Shown: piece by piece, positions 14,758-22,887 of the stretch
How positions within the stretch are numbered: the stretch's first letter is position 1
How the letters are laid out: each line of letters starts with the position of its first letter
Source: a virus
Strand: one strand, 5' to 3'
IMG/VR virus record: IMGVR_UViG_3300019758_000016
Span: 1-36,396 of that record
Length of the DNA stretch: 36,396 bases
Translations under genes and position numbers: made by a program
Notes under the pieces: model-generated
The model's input: only the letters and a program-made list of their open reading frames with translations
What the model was told of the DNA's origin: nothing
The model's database searches: none

Positions 14758-15203
14758 TATACCAATGCTCCAATCAATAACCAAGTTGAGATATCTATTT
14801 TCTTTAATGTTACTGCTCCATATAAATCAGATATAGTTTTTTTAGAATCAATACTGTGTATAATTACACCACTTTCTACTATTGTAACACTACCAGTATT
14901 ATATTGAACTAATACTATTTCAGAACCAATTGGTAAACTAGCATTTACAGTAAAATTCATAGCTGATGAATTATTACATAGTACAATTCTATTAACATGT
15001 GAAGATGAAGCTGTAGTACTACCAGATATAATACTAATTGGAATAGTTTCTAAATTATCAACTCTACTATCTAATGATAATATATCACTTGTATTTGTTG
15101 ATATATCACTTGTATTTGTTGATATATCGCTTTCATTTTGTGTAACTTTATCTAATTGGTCTTGAACTTCTTGACCAGTATAACTTAAATTAAAATCAGC
15201 CAA
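14757..15203 (-). CDS. Tail protein with heptad repeats (coiled coil plus beta tip)
   Basis: A 148-residue protein. An N-terminal segment (MADFNLSYTGQEVQDQLDKV) leads to a 7-residue tandem repeat TSDISTN and a SLDSRVDNLET coiled coil, then a beta-rich tip (VLCNNSSAMNFTVNASLPIG, SEIVLVQYNTGSVTIVESG). The first helix resembles the GQEVQ-LD motif in phage fibre and baseplate proteins of gut Bacillota and Bacteroidota phages. Start is TTG 15203 with GGGAGG seven bases upstream, immediately after the previous stop; an upstream in-frame codon at 15227 overlaps that gene and is less likely. Confidence 0.65.
   Translation of the reverse strand: MADFNLSYTGQEVQDQLDKVTQNESDISTNTSDISTNTSDILSLDSRVDNLETIPISIISGSTTASSSHVNRIVLCNNSSAMNFTVNASLPIGSEIVLVQYNTGSVTIVESGVIIHSIDSKKTISDLYGAVTLKKIDISTWLLIGALV
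15079..15141. repeat. 21-base tandem repeat encoding TSDISTN
   Basis: Units at 15079-15099, 15100-15120 and a diverged third at 15121-15141. In-frame length (7 codons) lets the coiled coil change length without frameshift. Confidence 0.8.
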
Positions 15204-15216
15204 TTTTATTCCTCCC

Positions 15217-16980
15217 TTAAATAGCAACTACTTTTGTTTTACCTTTTAAAGTACCATCAAAAGAAATTGTATTTTCTATAATTTTACCAGTAATTGTATC
15301 TTCATCAATATTTTGGAAAGTAACATCATCTTGAACATCCAATTGTGGAAAACCACGTTGGTCAAAACTATATGAATGTTGATGTGCAAATAAATCTGAT
15401 TGAAATGTAACCCAGTTAGCACAGGTTGTCAAATCTGAAATAAGAGTATTTGAAACCGATATATCAGAACCTTGTGGATTTACATTTACATTATAAGCTA
15501 CTTCTGTATATTTCAACAGAGAACCCCTTACCTTTATTGTACCAGAACCAGTCACATTTATTAACATCTTAGAACCAAAAATTGTTGGAGAACCATTAAC
15601 TGTAAGTCCTACATTAGTATATGATATAGAACTTGCAGGTTCATAGTTAACAATAACATCTAAATTTGTTGCACCACTAATGTCTACACTAGCTATTTCT
15701 GAATCAGCTTCTAATGATACATCATAATATTTAGAGTAAAAGTTTTTGATTCTCGGAATACTTTTGAAAGTAGGGTCTGTGATACTATTTGAAAGTGTAA
15801 AATCAAATTCAGTTGTACCAAAAGTAACAGGTTCTATCTTAATTTTACCATCACGTTGAATATTAAAATTACAATTACCTGCATTTACTAATAACTGCAA
15901 ACATTCTTTACAACTCATATTATACAGCATAACTTTTGTTGTTATACTATTTAAAGAAGAATCAATAATAAACTTATCTTGGACACCTGCGAAAGTAATT
16001 ACATCTGTAATTAAATCAGCTAATGAATGTCCACCTACATAATAAATACCCTCGTCATAAATAGTATTTAAACCTACCAATAAAGATTGAGTTTTAAAGT
16101 TTATTAGTTTGGCTACACCACCATCTGTAACTTGTGCTTCACCAGTGGTTAAATCTAAACACATTGGAATCCATTCAATACTATTATCATCTAGTGTTTG
16201 ACCAATAAAAAATGCAACTTCTTGACCTGCTTCTAAATAATCCAAATAGTTAGATGGATTTTCTGGGTCATAATTTCTATCAATATCAAGAATTTCAAAG
16301 TTAAATTCATTTAGTGGTAATTCAAAAGAGTTAAGTTCTATTGATTGTTTTAACTCACACTTGGTAATATCTTCTGTCGCAAGGTTAATTAAAATACCAT
16401 AAATTAATTTATTAAGTCTAATACGTCTATAAGGAATTGCAGTTTCTTTAAATTCAAAAACTATTTTATCAATATCATCCATTTGAGTTGGAACAACATA
16501 AGCAGAACTAGTATTTGGTGTATAATCATTATTATAAGATAAAGAAACACCATTATATGCCTTAATATTAAATAATGATGGATAACTATTTTTTATTGTA
16601 TCAAAATCAATTGTTAAACCTGCTAAACTCGTAACTTCACTAAAAGTTATTGTAATAGTTGGATTTGTATTAAACGTTCTATCAATTTTAGACATTTCAG
16701 AACTAACATAACCTTGTGGAAAAGTATCATCAATAGCTTTTACAATACCTAAATCATTTAATATAAATCTGTTAGGTTCTAAAGTTTCATATGTTTTTTC
16801 GACAGTAAATCCAATATTATCAATTTCAGTTACATCAGAGAATCCCAAATGCCCATTATCCACCAAAGTAGATAAAGATGGAGCATCTGGGTCTACTAAA
16901 CCATACGTTATTCTAACATGAGATTCATCCCTAAAAGATTTATTCAATGCAGTTTTTGCTTCATTTGATATAGTATACAT
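15217..16980 (-). CDS. Distal tail / baseplate protein
   Basis: A 587-residue, beta-rich structural protein encoded after the tape measure and the DUF6711-like gene, where distal tail and tail-associated proteins lie. It opens MYTISNEAKTALNKSFRDES, has a jelly-roll-like stretch with FRRIRL-type motif (IPYRRIRLNKLIYGI, residues about 180-200), then a gp27-like region (LPLNEFNFEILDIDRNYDPE; CLDLTTGEAQV; HSLADLITDVITFAG; LQLLVNAGNCNFNIQRDGKI; DVQDDVTF). The YRR-L-YGIL pattern is common in baseplate hub proteins of Bacillota siphophages. No peptidase motif was found. Confidence 0.7.
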   Translation of the reverse strand: MYTISNEAKTALNKSFRDESHVRITYGLVDPDAPSLSTLVDNGHLGFSDVTEIDNIGFTVEKTYETLEPNRFILNDLGIVKAIDDTFPQGYVSSEMSKIDRTFNTNPTITITFSEVTSLAGLTIDFDTIKNSYPSLFNIKAYNGVSLSYNNDYTPNTSSAYVVPTQMDDIDKIVFEFKETAIPYRRIRLNKLIYGILINLATEDITKCELKQSIELNSFELPLNEFNFEILDIDRNYDPENPSNYLDYLEAGQEVAFFIGQTLDDNSIEWIPMCLDLTTGEAQVTDGGVAKLINFKTQSLLVGLNTIYDEGIYYVGGHSLADLITDVITFAGVQDKFIIDSSLNSITTKVMLYNMSCKECLQLLVNAGNCNFNIQRDGKIKIEPVTFGTTEFDFTLSNSITDPTFKSIPRIKNFYSKYYDVSLEADSEIASVDISGATNLDVIVNYEPASSISYTNVGLTVNGSPTIFGSKMLINVTGSGTIKVRGSLLKYTEVAYNVNVNPQGSDISVSNTLISDLTTCANWVTFQSDLFAHQHSYSFDQRGFPQLDVQDDVTFQNIDEDTITGKIIENTISFDGTLKGKTKVVAI

Positions 16981-16996
16981 ACAGACACTCCTTTCT

Positions 16997-17371
16997 TTAA
17001 TAACCCATATCTATCAAGTTTACTTTACAATTTCGATATGATAATTCTTCACCAGTAACAGAATCTATTTCATGGACAACAGCACTTTCATTACCCCAAT
17101 ACATCTTTCGTTCAACAAAGTCATTACTTGGATTATCCCAAAATCTAACTGTAACTTCAAATTCATCTACTAAACCTTGTATTGTTCTCCAATCCGAAGC
17201 GTTTAGATATTTCCATTCCAAGTTATCTATTTTAGTTAATCTACGATTAATCTTTTGAGCAACTACTTCACCTTTCGCATTTCGCTTACTATCAACCAGT
17301 TGTTGTCTGGCTTTTGATAATCCCCTAGCAGGATAGGGGACTTCAACACCATTTACTGTTATATATGCCAT
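16997..17371 (-). CDS. Phage tail protein (DUF6711-like)
   Basis: A 124-residue protein opening MAYITVNGVEVPYPARGLSK with KINRRLTKIDNLEWKYLNAS and a beta-rich end, typical of the small protein between tape measure and baseplate genes (DUF6711-like, from memory). GGAGG precedes ATG 17371. Likely a distal tail structural part. Confidence 0.65.
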   Translation of the reverse strand: MAYITVNGVEVPYPARGLSKARQQLVDSKRNAKGEVVAQKINRRLTKIDNLEWKYLNASDWRTIQGLVDEFEVTVRFWDNPSNDFVERKMYWGNESAVVHEIDSVTGEELSYRNCKVNLIDMGY

Positions 17372-17381
17372 TTAAATCCTC

Positions 17382-19988
17382 CTATCTTGCAAACTCTGGG
17401 ACACCAAAGTTAACACCTTTATTCTTCTTAACTTGTTCTTGATTACGATAAATGACTTCACCATCCAAAGTAATAGTCGGAACACTACCTGTCATATCAA
17501 CTTCACCCATAGCATCTTTTGTTGCTGAATAAATAGCATCGTACATTGCTGTAACAAATCCACTATTTTCCAAAGGCATTACGGTTGTTTTATTGTTATA
17601 AGAACCTAGTAATTCAGCTTTACCACCCTCACCTGCTTCAAAGACTGAACCACCATCTAACATACCACCACGGGCAAGTCTTGGAATATGAACTCTACTT
17701 AGATTAAAACCAAATTCTCCACCACCGAGCCATTCTGGAATATCAAATTGAATTTTATTAATATTATCAATCATTTTATTGACAGCAGATTCAACTATTG
17801 TAATAGCACCATTAAACGCTCCTCTAAACATTTCTTTAATACCATCACTGAAACCCTTACCTAAAGTAAGCCATTTCTCTTTAGTGAACCAAGGTGAAAT
17901 AGTTTCATCCCACCAAGTTTGCATCATAGTTTTTGTTAAATCTATAATTTCAACTAACCAAAGTCTAAAACGTTCAATTAAAATATTTAATTTTTCTATC
18001 CATCTAACTGGATTTAAATATTCAAAACACCATTCAATTGCTTCTGAAAATTTATCTTTAATTGTAATTTTCATTTGCTCAAACTCTTCATCTGTCATAA
18101 TTCCTAACGCTCTAACAGCAAGGGATACCCCCTCAAAACCAAGAACCAATAATCCAAGTGGAGCAGATGGTCCCATTAATAGTGCTAAACCACCAATTAT
18201 AATTAAAAGGTCTGTTACATCAATAGCAGCTTCGTCAAGTGCAGTAGTAAAATCTTCTTTGAATTGTCTAATATTTTCCATAATTTCTGGTGGAATAACT
18301 TTAGCAACTTGTTCTCCAACCCATTTAAAACCCTTACCAATTGGTGTTAGAATTTTATCATTTACAACACCCCATACAGTTGTGAATAAATCACCAACAC
18401 GTTTAACACCTTTTCTAAACGCTTCATTGTTTTGCCATAAATCATAAATTCTACCTACCATTAATGTTAGTACACCTGCAATAAGCAAAATAGACGGTAA
18501 CGCATTCATAAATGTTGCAGAAAATCCTGCCATCCAAGGAAACATTGTTTTTAAACCCATTCCAATACCGAAACGTTTAAATACAACAAGTGCTTCACCA
18601 AGTCTAGTTATAAATGGAGTAAGCATTGTGGTTGCCATGCCAATACCTTTTCTGATTATAATACCAGTCCATATAGCACCAATAACAATACTTATATCTC
18701 TTATTTTTTCAAGATTAGTATATGTTTTATCTAATTCCCAAGTTACTTCACCAGTTTCTTCATTAGTTCGTGCTGTAAAACCTAACCATTCCATAATACT
18801 AGTTTTTATATCATCAGCTTTTTGTTTAACACTTGCTAATTTAGAATCATATTCATCTAAAATTTCTAATGAACCTGCACCAATACCACCGAATCCACCA
18901 CCTGCTCCACCACCTGCAGTTGGAATTGTTATAGCATTTAATTCATCAAATGGAGCAGAAATATTTTTCATTTCTTTTTTTAGTTTTCCAGTTGATTTAG
19001 TAACATCATCTATACCACCAGAAACTCCACCGAATTTATCTTCCATATTTTTAGCATCTAATTCAACAATACCAAAAACAGCACCTAAAATAGAAAATAA
19101 TTCAGTTAGAGCCATTACAAAACCACGAATATATGGTACAACTCTACCAATCATTGGAATAAATACACTAGATATGGTACGTCCAAGTGTAATAAAGTTC
19201 TCACCAAGTAATCTAATTTGGTTTGCAGGTTGTTCAATAGTACGAGCAAAGTCACCATTAGCACCAGATGCTTGACGCATAGCAACAGCCATACGAAGTT
19301 GCATTTTTTCGCCTTGTGACATTGTTCTAACACTTTTTGTAATTCCATGACGTAAAGCTTCTTGTTGTAAGGATGCTTCTGTCAAGTCAAGACCATATTT
19401 ATAAACTGTTTCAGTTTGACCAATCATACCAGAACGTAAGTCACCCATAACTTGTTCAATTGGAATATTAAACAATGAAGATAGGTCGAGAGCCATTCTA
19501 GTAGCATTTATACCAAGAGTAGTAGATTCATTAGATGCCATACCCATTGATTTAGCTAATAGTGTAAATGTACCAGTAGCTTGTCGTAGATTTGTCAAAT
19601 CCAATCCACTTAATTCTGCTAATGCTTTTAGTTCTTTATCTGTTTCTTCTGCTAAACTACCCATTGAAACTTCAAACATATTAAGAATTTCAATAGCGTC
19701 CATACCACTTTGGAACATTCCTGCAAAAGATTGTGCTAGTTTATTCATAACAAAGAAAGTAGCACCACGTTGAAGCATCTTCATACTAGTGGACATTTCA
19801 TTAAAACTCTTACTTGCTCTATTAGCATCTTGTGTTATATTACGAAGTGAACCACGCATTTTATTCATAGCGTTGTTCATTGCTTTTGAATTACCAACAT
19901 TATTTTTAAAAGCGTTACTTAAAGATTTCAAAGCAGTTGTAGTCTTTTTAAAATCATTAGTAACCTTAAAATTTATATTATCAGCCAT
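17382..19988 (-). CDS. Tape measure protein
   Basis: The longest gene (868 residues) sets tail length and probably helps DNA injection. An alpha-helical N-terminus with many Asn and Lys is followed by the conserved tape-measure block at 150-215 (LGINATRMALDLSSLFNIPI, VMGDLRSGMIGQTETVYKYG). Hydrophobic helices lie around 275-310, 430-460, 485-515 and 630-660; a glycine linker is at 359-372. The C-terminus has a beta part (LARGGMLDGGSVFEAGEGGK) seen in many Bacillota tape measures. It follows the tail assembly chaperone genes with only one base between stop and start. Long plus-strand frames opposite this gene are shadows. Confidence 0.92.
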   Translation of the reverse strand: MADNINFKVTNDFKKTTTALKSLSNAFKNNVGNSKAMNNAMNKMRGSLRNITQDANRASKSFNEMSTSMKMLQRGATFFVMNKLAQSFAGMFQSGMDAIEILNMFEVSMGSLAEETDKELKALAELSGLDLTNLRQATGTFTLLAKSMGMASNESTTLGINATRMALDLSSLFNIPIEQVMGDLRSGMIGQTETVYKYGLDLTEASLQQEALRHGITKSVRTMSQGEKMQLRMAVAMRQASGANGDFARTIEQPANQIRLLGENFITLGRTISSVFIPMIGRVVPYIRGFVMALTELFSILGAVFGIVELDAKNMEDKFGGVSGGIDDVTKSTGKLKKEMKNISAPFDELNAITIPTAGGGAGGGFGGIGAGSLEILDEYDSKLASVKQKADDIKTSIMEWLGFTARTNEETGEVTWELDKTYTNLEKIRDISIVIGAIWTGIIIRKGIGMATTMLTPFITRLGEALVVFKRFGIGMGLKTMFPWMAGFSATFMNALPSILLIAGVLTLMVGRIYDLWQNNEAFRKGVKRVGDLFTTVWGVVNDKILTPIGKGFKWVGEQVAKVIPPEIMENIRQFKEDFTTALDEAAIDVTDLLIIIGGLALLMGPSAPLGLLVLGFEGVSLAVRALGIMTDEEFEQMKITIKDKFSEAIEWCFEYLNPVRWIEKLNILIERFRLWLVEIIDLTKTMMQTWWDETISPWFTKEKWLTLGKGFSDGIKEMFRGAFNGAITIVESAVNKMIDNINKIQFDIPEWLGGGEFGFNLSRVHIPRLARGGMLDGGSVFEAGEGGKAELLGSYNNKTTVMPLENSGFVTAMYDAIYSATKDAMGEVDMTGSVPTITLDGEVIYRNQEQVKKNKGVNFGVPEFAR

Positions 19989-20375
19989 TTAATCACCCCT
20001 AAATTGAGTATTTACCTTTTTAATATGCTGTAAAATTTTATCTTGTAATTGCTTACGTTTTTCTTCCTCACTCAATGGTTTATCTGCCATAAATGGACGT
20101 TCTGGATATTTTGCTTCTTTTGAAAATGAACTGCCAATTGCTTTTGCAATATATAAACCTTGTCTCCACAAAAGTTCATCTTCTCTTTGTTCTTTCAAAC
20201 TAAAAGCCTTAACAAAAGGGGTTAGGGTTTTGGGGGATAATTCCCAAAATTCCCCATAATCAACCCCCATTATTAAGGCATCTGGTAAAATCTTTTCGTT
20301 TATTAATTCCAAAGTACTTTTGTACTCTCCAGTAGTATCGCTTGTGGATGGCTCATTTACTTCTGGAGACTTTTG
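19989..20375 (-). CDS. Tail assembly chaperone, T part made by -1 frameshift
   Basis: This frame is open from the slippery site at 20375-20381 to its stop at 19989 (about 128 codons) and continues the product of 20357-20662 after a -1 shift, giving a GT-type fusion of about 224 residues. Its own first start-like codon (TTG 20312) has no good ribosome site. Segments VDYGEFWELSPKTLTPFVKA and LLWRQGLYIAKAIGSSF match the C-terminal parts of Bacillota phage chaperones, which bind the tape measure protein before tail-tube assembly. The basic tail (EEEKRKQLQDKILQHIKKVN) is usual. Confidence 0.8.
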   Translation of the reverse strand, partial: QKSPEVNEPSTSDTTGEYKSTLELINEKILPDALIMGVDYGEFWELSPKTLTPFVKAFSLKEQREDELLWRQGLYIAKAIGSSFSKEAKYPERPFMADKPLSEEEKRKQLQDKILQHIKKVNTQFRGD

Positions 20376-20662
20376 AAAAAAGAACTTTCCTCCAACTCTG
20401 CCATCAAAAGTTGAACGAGTTCAGATAGTGATTGACCATCCTCAACATACGTTTCTAGTAACTCACTTGTAACACCGATAGGTACTCTATTTTTACGGTC
20501 TGTATTCAACGCACCATGTAATAGAGTTTCTGCCATGTTAATGAGCATAAAAGGCTTAGTTTCCAAAGATTCTAGTACAGACAAATCAAATTCATCCATG
20601 TGTTTAAAAGAGTTAAATGTATAATACAGTTCATACTCTTTATTTTTAATTGTTACAGTCAT
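20357..20662 (-). CDS. Tail assembly chaperone, G part
   Basis: A 101-residue protein encoded between the tail tube and tape measure genes. Opening MTVTIKNKEYELYYTFNSFK; helical rest ending SFFKSLQK. It coats the tape measure protein during tail assembly, as gpG does in lambda. A TTTTTTC heptamer near its end lets a fraction of ribosomes continue into the T frame. Start ATG 20662 follows a GGGAGAA site. Confidence 0.82.
   Translation of the reverse strand: MTVTIKNKEYELYYTFNSFKHMDEFDLSVLESLETKPFMLINMAETLLHGALNTDRKNRVPIGVTSELLETYVEDGQSLSELVQLLMAELEESSFFKSLQK
20375..20381 (-). other. -1 frameshift slippery heptamer (T TTT TTC)
   Basis: In the G frame the codons read TCT TTT TTC AAA. The final T of TCT plus TTT TTC makes a legal X-XXY-YYZ heptamer; a -1 shift enters the T frame, which is open for 128 more codons. 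Confidence 0.8.
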
Positions 20663-20689
20663 ATCATAATTCTCCCTTTAAATTAATTG

Positions 20690-21094
20690 TTACGCAAGTG
20701 GTTCAATAGCAGTAGATGCAGAACATACAACTGTCATTTTACGAACTTCACTAACAGCACCACCATTGGTGAAAATATCAATCATACCAGACCAACCAAA
20801 TTTACCATCAGTACCAGTATCATCTCCAAAATAAACTGCCAATAGATATTCGTCAGTCAGAGCATTGATAGTATCATATGTTGCTTTAACATAGTTACAC
20901 TCAAAGGAAAGTTCTGGTGCTTCTTGAATATCATTTATGAACGTTTTCATAATTGTTTGTGAAAGGTCAGTAGTATCCAGTTTAGCAGGTGCAGAACCCA
21001 TATCTGGATAGTTTACAATATCCACCAATTTTGTATAAGTTAGACCATCATCAGTAGAATACATTAGAAAAGTTCCTGCTGTAGAAAGAGCCAT
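20690..21094 (-). CDS. Major tail (tail tube) protein
   Basis: A 134-residue protein opening MALSTAGTFLMYSTDDGLTY, followed by KLVDIVNYPDMGSAPAKLDT and TTDLSQTIMKTFINDIQEAP. The pattern PxxGxxPxxLDTTxLxD is typical of siphophage tail tube proteins. It stacks as hexamers around the tape measure. The location directly before the chaperone pair agrees. ATG with AGGGGG upstream. Confidence 0.85.
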   Translation of the reverse strand: MALSTAGTFLMYSTDDGLTYTKLVDIVNYPDMGSAPAKLDTTDLSQTIMKTFINDIQEAPELSFECNYVKATYDTINALTDEYLLAVYFGDDTGTDGKFGWSGMIDIFTNGGAVSEVRKMTVVCSASTAIEPLA

Positions 21095-21100
21095 ATTGTG

Positions 21101-21490
21101 TTACCCCCTATAAATTACATCATTTTTACTTATCGTTCCAGAATAACGCATTGTAATTCTGTAAACTGTTTTGTCGTTGAAATTCTTCATTGGTCTTGAA
21201 AAATCTCTATTAAAACCGTAATAACCACTCATAATATCATCTACATCGTTTCTAATAGCTTTACCATCAGTTTCCTTTGTACTGGAGTTTGTGTAGATAT
21301 CAATTTGATATGAGGTATTACTATGTGTTTCACCAGTAGTATCGTATGTGCCATTATCAGTTTGGTTATCCAATTCCTCAAAAATAACACATGGAAGTTT
21401 AGCGTCCGTATTTGGATAAGATGCTAGAACTTTAACTGGTGAAAGGTCATTTCTTAATTTTGTTCTTATTTCATTTCCAACATCTATCAT
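21101..21490 (-). CDS. Tail terminator / completion protein
   Basis: A 129-residue protein opening MIDVGNEIRTKLRNDLSPVK. The TSYQIDIYTNSSTKETDGKA segment, the IRNDVDDIMSGYYGFNRD helix and the YRITMRYSGTISKNDVIY strand give the alpha/beta layout of tail terminators, and the gene lies just upstream of the tail tube gene. It caps the tail and joins it to the head. Start overlaps the upstream stop. Confidence 0.65.
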   Translation of the reverse strand: MIDVGNEIRTKLRNDLSPVKVLASYPNTDAKLPCVIFEELDNQTDNGTYDTTGETHSNTSYQIDIYTNSSTKETDGKAIRNDVDDIMSGYYGFNRDFSRPMKNFNDKTVYRITMRYSGTISKNDVIYRG

Positions 21491-22005
21491 TATTTCACCC
21501 TATTCAAATGTTTATTTATAATCTGCGTAATGGAGCGTCTACCCCATAACCAAGTATCATATATGAAAGGTTTACTAGGCATACCTTTTGTATGAGCAAC
21601 AATGTCACCGTCTTTACCTGTGAAAATATAATCAGCGTATTCCAAATGATGGTTTGCAGTAGGTATATAATTCCAACCATTTTCACCATGATTATTAATA
21701 TCATAATCCCAAGGGTCTTTAGGATGGGGATTACTCTCACCAATAACACCTGTACCATATTCAAAGTAAAAAACTTCATCACCAGAAATTGAAATTGATA
21801 TTTGATATTCATGAATCATAATATCTAAATCTTCTATTACTGTAAATGGAACATCGTATTTCATAGCATTTTCAAATAGTTTTTCTTGAAATCTATCTGC
21901 AAAATCTTCTAAACCATTATTAATAGCCTTGTCAATATTCTTTTCGTATTGCTGTATCTTTTTATATACACCTTTCATATCAAACAAGTCTACATCAAAA
22001 ATCAT
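21490..22005 (-). CDS. HK97 gp10-like head-tail protein
   Basis: A 171-residue protein with an N-terminal helical region (KKIQQYEKNIDKAINNGLED) and the FEYGTGVIGESNPHP segment, then GMPSKPFIYDTW near the end, all typical of HK97 gp10-like neck proteins. It lies between the head closure and tail terminator genes as in many siphophages. Confidence 0.75.
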   Translation of the reverse strand: MIFDVDLFDMKGVYKKIQQYEKNIDKAINNGLEDFADRFQEKLFENAMKYDVPFTVIEDLDIMIHEYQISISISGDEVFYFEYGTGVIGESNPHPKDPWDYDINNHGENGWNYIPTANHHLEYADYIFTGKDGDIVAHTKGMPSKPFIYDTWLWGRRSITQIINKHLNRVK

Positions 22006-22006
22006 T

Positions 22007-22354
22007 TTAAACCCTCTTTTTCAAAGCATAGTAAGTGTTGTTTAAGCTTTTCTTGACTTTTGAGATATAATAGTCATGTTTTCCAGAAGCGATATTTTCT
22101 ACATTATAGAATACATCATCTTTTGAAAATGAAGAACCTACTGTTACCATAAGCATATCGAATTTATCATAATCTCCAAAGTTTTCTCTTGCGATAGTAC
22201 CATCAGATGGATACATGTTAACTTTAGTTAAAACTGGTTCTGAATACTCCTTTATAATGTTTCCAGTATAGAAACCATCACCGTCAGTTTCTTCTACTTC
22301 ACCAGTATATAAAGAAACATACATTGTCTGTTTATTCTTTTCCAAAGTCCTCAT
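22007..22354 (-). CDS. Head closure / head-tail adaptor protein
   Basis: A 115-residue beta-rich protein (MRTLEKNKQTMYVSLYTGEV; ARENFGDYDKFDMLMVTVG; FSKDDVFYNVE) in the position of the stopper that closes the connector. Resemblance to head closure proteins is by order and beta content; no single diagnostic motif. Confidence 0.6.
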   Translation of the reverse strand: MRTLEKNKQTMYVSLYTGEVEETDGDGFYTGNIIKEYSEPVLTKVNMYPSDGTIARENFGDYDKFDMLMVTVGSSFSKDDVFYNVENIASGKHDYYISKVKKSLNNTYYALKKRV

Positions 22355-22689
22355 TGGCTAACCCTCACAGTAGAGAAAGGTGTTTTAGCAAATGGAGTGA
22401 TTTCATTCAATAAAGATTTTGAAATTCCAGAATTTTCATACTTTCGTTCAATGCCATTTTCGCCGTGTTCAGTTTGCCCCTCTGCTCCACGTTTATTGTA
22501 AAGTTCAATTGCAATTTTAATTTGAGTTCTTTCAAAATTACTTTCAACATAATCTGTATATCTAATTTCACAAATTACATCTTTAGCTGAATCCAAATAA
22601 AACTCATAGACTTCATCACTTAGAGGAACGTCCTCGTTTAGCAGAGTTTTTAGGAGTGTCAGTTTTTCTGCGTCTGTCAACTTTCTCAC
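22351..22689 (-). CDS. Head-tail connector (gp6/gp15-like)
   Basis: A 112-residue helical protein ending GISKSLLNEITPFAK, a segment common in phage head-tail connectors that bind the portal. Two starts are possible: GTG 22689 or TTG 22680; the TTG has AGGTGAG at good spacing and looks better. Either overlaps the previous gene by 65-74 bases in another frame. Confidence 0.7.
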   Translation of the reverse strand: MRKLTDAEKLTLLKTLLNEDVPLSDEVYEFYLDSAKDVICEIRYTDYVESNFERTQIKIAIELYNKRGAEGQTEHGENGIERKYENSGISKSLLNEITPFAKTPFSTVRVSQ

Positions 22690-22873
22690 CTACCTTTTTT
22701 GGAAAGGTATATCTATCGCCAAAGCGAGCCTTTACTTCTGATTCACAAAGAACTGTTCCATTTTTGAAAACTGTACTTTCTTTCACTAAAGTAATGCCAG
22801 TAGGGGAAATATTAACCCCTACTAGCGTACCTCCTGCTTCAACGAATAGCTTGTTATCTTGATATACAAACAT
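22616..22873 (-). CDS. Small head-region protein
   Basis: An 85-residue protein with a beta-rich N-terminus (MFVYQDNKLFVEAGGTLVGV) and a strongly basic C-terminal tail (KKVGEKVDRRRKTDTPKNSA). It sits between capsid and connector genes; minor capsid-associated or DNA-contacting roles are possible. It overlaps the connector gene by more than 60 bases, which is unusual. ATG 22873 has GGAGG upstream. Confidence 0.55.
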   Translation of the reverse strand: MFVYQDNKLFVEAGGTLVGVNISPTGITLVKESTVFKNGTVLCESEVKARFGDRYTFPKKVGEKVDRRRKTDTPKNSAKRGRSSK

Positions 22874-22887
22874 TCGTTATACCTCCA

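Noticed and set aside
17779-19275. Two long plus-strand frames (222 and 215 codons) opposite the tape measure gene
   Set aside because: They lie entirely antisense to a clearly coding tape measure gene, have no convincing ribosome site and no recognisable protein pattern.
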